A DNA stretch of 7,132 nt from Clostridiales bacterium (GTDB taxonomy: Bacteria; Bacillota; Clostridia; Christensenellales; UBA3700), in the NCBI GenBank assembly GCA_014799645.1, contig JAAVHQ010000025.1, positions 26,892 to 34,023 on the forward strand, given 5' to 3'. The notes under the pieces are model-generated. The model saw only the letters and a program-made list of their open reading frames with translations, made no database searches and was not told the origin of the DNA. This document shows, one piece after another, positions 6,062 through 7,132 of this stretch. The translations under genes were made by a program, and so were the position numbers. Position 1 is the stretch's first letter. Each line of letters opens with the position of its first letter.

Positions 6062-6103
6062 GGGCTAAAACAGCGGGTTAGAACGCTATTTTGGCTCTTT
6101 TTT
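6062..6103 (+). terminator. Rho-independent terminator-like hairpin on the plus strand
   Basis: GGGCTAAAACAGCG (6062-6075) pairs with CGCTATTTTGGCTC (6084-6097): 11 Watson-Crick pairs, two G-U pairs and one C-A mismatch, with an 8-nt loop and TTTTTT (6098-6103) directly after. The minus-strand version has two mismatches and a later T run, so plus is favoured. No plus-strand gene ends here. It may insulate the two-component operon from leftward transcripts, or be what remains of an upstream unit. Confidence 0.55.
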
Positions 6104-6119
6104 GCTTAAATATGCCTAA

Positions 6120-6148
6120 ATTATAGCATAGCAATAACCAAAAGTCAA
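6120..6148 (-). promoter_or_regulatory. Strong minus-strand promoter reading into the tRNA-Arg fragment
   Basis: TTGACT (6148-6143), a 17-bp spacer and TATAAT (6125-6120) preceded by TGC make an extended -10 promoter with one mismatch to consensus. The predicted start is near 6113. No open reading frame follows before the terminator at 5949-5919, so the product would be an untranslated RNA of roughly 195 nt ending in the tRNA-Arg 3' fragment and terminator. Confidence 0.6.
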
Positions 6149-6168
6149 CAACGAGCAATAACGGTCAA
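6130..6168. repeat. Direct repeat AGCAATAAC...GTCAA, two copies
   Basis: AGCAATAAC at 6130-6138 and 6154-6162 (24 bp apart) are each followed by GTCAA (6144-6148 and 6164-6168). The first copy lies inside the minus-strand promoter spacer and its GTCAA is the -35 box; the second lies just upstream. They could be a regulator's binding sites or integrase arm-type sites. Confidence 0.5.
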
Positions 6169-6170
6169 AT

Positions 6171-6203
6171 GCACGAATTCTTGCACAAAAGTTAGAATTC
6201 TAA
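6171..6203. repeat. Two adjacent GAATTC-centred palindromes
   Basis: GCACGAATTCTTGC (6171-6184, one mismatched pair) and TTAGAATTCTAA (6192-6203, perfect) have centres exactly 20 bp apart, about two helical turns. They lie between the leftward promoter at 6120-6148 and the rightward response-regulator promoter. They may be a regulatory site, but part of this is expected by chance in AT-rich DNA. Confidence 0.4.
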
Positions 6204-6285
6204 TTAGAAAAATAAAGGTAATTTTGATTGATAGTGATTGTTGTTAAATTAAAGTTATTTCAAAAAAAATCAATTACTGTTGATA

Positions 6286-6329
6286 TTTAAGGAATTCTTA
6301 AAGACTTTTGTTTCTTAAAATGCTATAAT
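6286..6329 (+). promoter_or_regulatory. Promoter of the two-component operon with flanking repeats
   Basis: The extended -10 TGCTATAAT has its hexamer at 6324-6329. The -35 at the 17-bp position (AAGACT, 6301-6306) is poor, which suggests activator dependence. Upstream lies an inverted repeat TTTAAG-GAATT-CTTAAA (6286-6302). TTCTTAAA occurs twice as a direct repeat (6295-6302 and 6312-6319, 17 bp apart). Such repeats at the -35 are typical places for an OmpR-type regulator to bind, so autoregulation is possible. The predicted start near 6336 leaves a leader of only about 10 nt. Confidence 0.55.
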
Positions 6330-6335
6330 ATATGT

Positions 6336-6340
6336 GGAGG
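6336..6340 (+). promoter_or_regulatory. Ribosome binding site deciding the response-regulator start
   Basis: GGAGG lies 5 bp before ATG 6346. An in-frame GTG at 6334 overlaps this site and is therefore rejected as start. Confidence 0.85.
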
Positions 6341-6345
6341 TCTGT

Positions 6346-7026
6346 ATGAAATATAATTGCCTTATCGTGGACGACGAAAAAGTGCTTGCGGACAGCACGG
6401 CAGAATACTTTAATCTTTTCGGTGTGAATACGTTTGCCGTTTACAGCGTAGAAGATTGCCGTACCTTTTTCAAAGAAAATACAGCCGAACTCATACTGCT
6501 CGATATAAACTTGGGCGATGGGAACGGTTTTGAATTATGCAAGGAATTACGGGAAACAACGAATATCCCTATACTGTTTATTTCCGCACGAACAAGCGAT
6601 GACGACAAGATAGTCGCTCTCAATATCGGCGGCGACGATTATGTTCAAAAGCCTTATTCTCTTGGTGTATTGCTTGCAAAAGTAAAAGCCGTGTTAAAGA
6701 GATTCGGACAAGCCGTTACCACCGAATATTCAGACGGATATTTGACGGTCAACTTTGCGTCAAAGCAAGTTAAAGTAAAAGGCGGTACGGTAAAGCTAAC
6801 CACGCTTGAATTTAAGTTGCTTGCTTATCTTATTGAAAATCAAGGTAAAGTTATATCGAAAAAGGAACTCTTTGAGAATGTTTGGGAAGATAAATTTACG
6901 GGCGACGGAACGCTGAACGTGCATATCCGAAGATTGCGTGAAGCCATAGAAAGCAACCCTAACGAGCCGAAATATATAATTACGGTATGGGGCGACGGTT
7001 ACAAATTTACGGGAGGAAACGAATGA
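6346..7026 (+). CDS. OmpR/PhoB-family response regulator
   Basis: A cytoplasmic DNA-binding regulator of a two-component system, 226 residues, of usual length for the family. The receiver domain (about 3-118) has the acidic pair Asp9-Asp10 (VDDE), phospho-acceptor Asp53 (LLDINLGDGNG), Ser80 in the switch position (FISAR) and Lys102 followed by Pro103 (QKPYS). The winged-helix output domain (about 127-223) shows LTTLEFKLLAYLIEN (151-165), SKKELFENVW (171-180), recognition helix VHIRRLREAI (192-201) and the final wing ITVWGDGYKF (212-221). All key residues are present. It overlaps the next gene by ATGA, so regulator and kinase are co-translated. Repeats at its own promoter suggest autoregulation. 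It is the first gene on the 5' side of the tRNA-Arg fragment and may belong to an inserted element. The signal and target genes are unknown. Confidence 0.95.
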   Translation: MKYNCLIVDDEKVLADSTAEYFNLFGVNTFAVYSVEDCRTFFKENTAELILLDINLGDGNGFELCKELRETTNIPILFISARTSDDDKIVALNIGGDDYVQKPYSLGVLLAKVKAVLKRFGQAVTTEYSDGYLTVNFASKQVKVKGGTVKLTTLEFKLLAYLIENQGKVISKKELFENVWEDKFTGDGTLNVHIRRLREAIESNPNEPKYIITVWGDGYKFTGGNE

Positions 7027-7132
7027 AAAAGCAAGCCTTTTTAATCGGCGTTCTTCTCGTACTTATAGCCGAAATTATTGCGCTTATCGTCTTTGCCGTA
7101 CAAACGCCCGACTTCGCACAAGATACCGTTGC
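7023..7132 (+). CDS. Probable sensor histidine kinase, N-terminus only, cut by the right window edge
   Basis: Only 36 codons are visible. They encode MKKQ, a hydrophobic helix (about 5-26, LIGVLLVLIAEIIALIVFAV) and then QTPDFAQDTV, the start of an extracytoplasmic region. ATG 7023 overlaps the response-regulator stop as ATGA and has GGGAGG (7011-7016) upstream. The position directly after an OmpR-type regulator and the short basic N-terminus followed by a membrane helix are typical of the cognate membrane-bound histidine kinase. No kinase domain is in the window, so the call rests on context. Confidence 0.75.
   Translation, partial: MKKQAFLIGVLLVLIAEIIALIVFAVQTPDFAQDTV

Larger units (their letters stand above)
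5762..6345. other. 584-bp intergenic region without a supported protein gene
   Basis: It separates the minus-strand genes from the plus-strand two-component operon. It holds, from left to right, the DUF1648 promoter, a short tandem repeat, a terminator, the tRNA-Arg 3' fragment, a plus-strand terminator hairpin, a minus-strand promoter, direct repeats, two GAATTC-centred palindromes and the response-regulator promoter. I found no short open frame with a ribosome site and recognisable product. The only ATG with a nearby GGA (minus strand, near 6040) is followed at once by a stop. Confidence 0.7.

Noticed and set aside
5994..6120. tRNA-Arg gene interrupted by a self-splicing intron
   Set aside because: The stretch upstream of the fragment is only about 120 nt to the promoter, far short of a group I intron, and holds no D-arm or 5' acceptor strand.
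6334..6345. GTG start for the response regulator giving four extra residues
   Set aside because: The GTG overlaps the GGAGG ribosome site; ATG 6346 has ideal spacing and fits the usual start of receiver domains.
1..7132. CRISPR array, insertion sequence or transposase
   Set aside because: No regularly spaced repeats of CRISPR length, no terminal inverted repeats enclosing a transposase and no integrase gene are visible in either strand; only the tRNA fragment hints at a mobile element.

Overview
The window looks like chromosomal DNA of a low-GC Gram-positive bacterium, most likely a gut-type member of the Clostridia (Bacillota). The reasons are strong GGAGG ribosome binding sites, sigma-A-like promoters (TTGAAA/TTGACA, 17 bp, TATAAT, often with an extended TGn -10), a lipoprotein signal peptide, and the gene families present. 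This placement is an inference; there is no rRNA or taxonomic marker.

Left part (1-5761), all on the minus strand. (i) The N-terminal third of a family 2 beta-galactosidase runs off the left edge. (ii) A three-gene operon encodes a twice-repeated DUF1538 membrane protein followed by two different PII-family proteins. The last two genes overlap by ATGA, and a strong terminator closes the operon. The layout recalls PII-controlled transport systems such as AmtB-GlnK and SbtA-SbtB, but the substrate is unknown. (iii) A monocistronic gene encodes a secreted lipoprotein with a sialidase-like (Asp-box) beta-propeller, with its own promoter and terminator. (iv) A small, very AT-rich DUF1648 membrane protein is driven by a perfect-consensus promoter. 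The beta-galactosidase and the sialidase-like lipoprotein both suggest glycan use.

Middle part (5762-6345) has no protein gene that I can support, but it is densely structured. On the minus strand it holds the 3' part of a tRNA-Arg(ACG), from the anticodon loop to CCA, with no 5' half and a terminator directly after the CCA. This is what a tRNA-targeting integrative element leaves at one end. A good minus-strand promoter about 125 bp upstream would transcribe the fragment into that terminator. A plus-strand terminator, direct repeats and several GAATTC-centred dyads lie between this promoter and the next gene.

Right part (6346-7132), plus strand: an OmpR/PhoB-type response regulator, overlapping by ATGA a membrane protein that is probably its sensor histidine kinase and is cut by the window edge. 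If the tRNA fragment is an att site, its orientation puts the inserted element on this right-hand side, so the two-component system may be cargo.

The best candidates for something little described are the double-PII/DUF1538 operon and the transcribed tRNA-Arg fragment.
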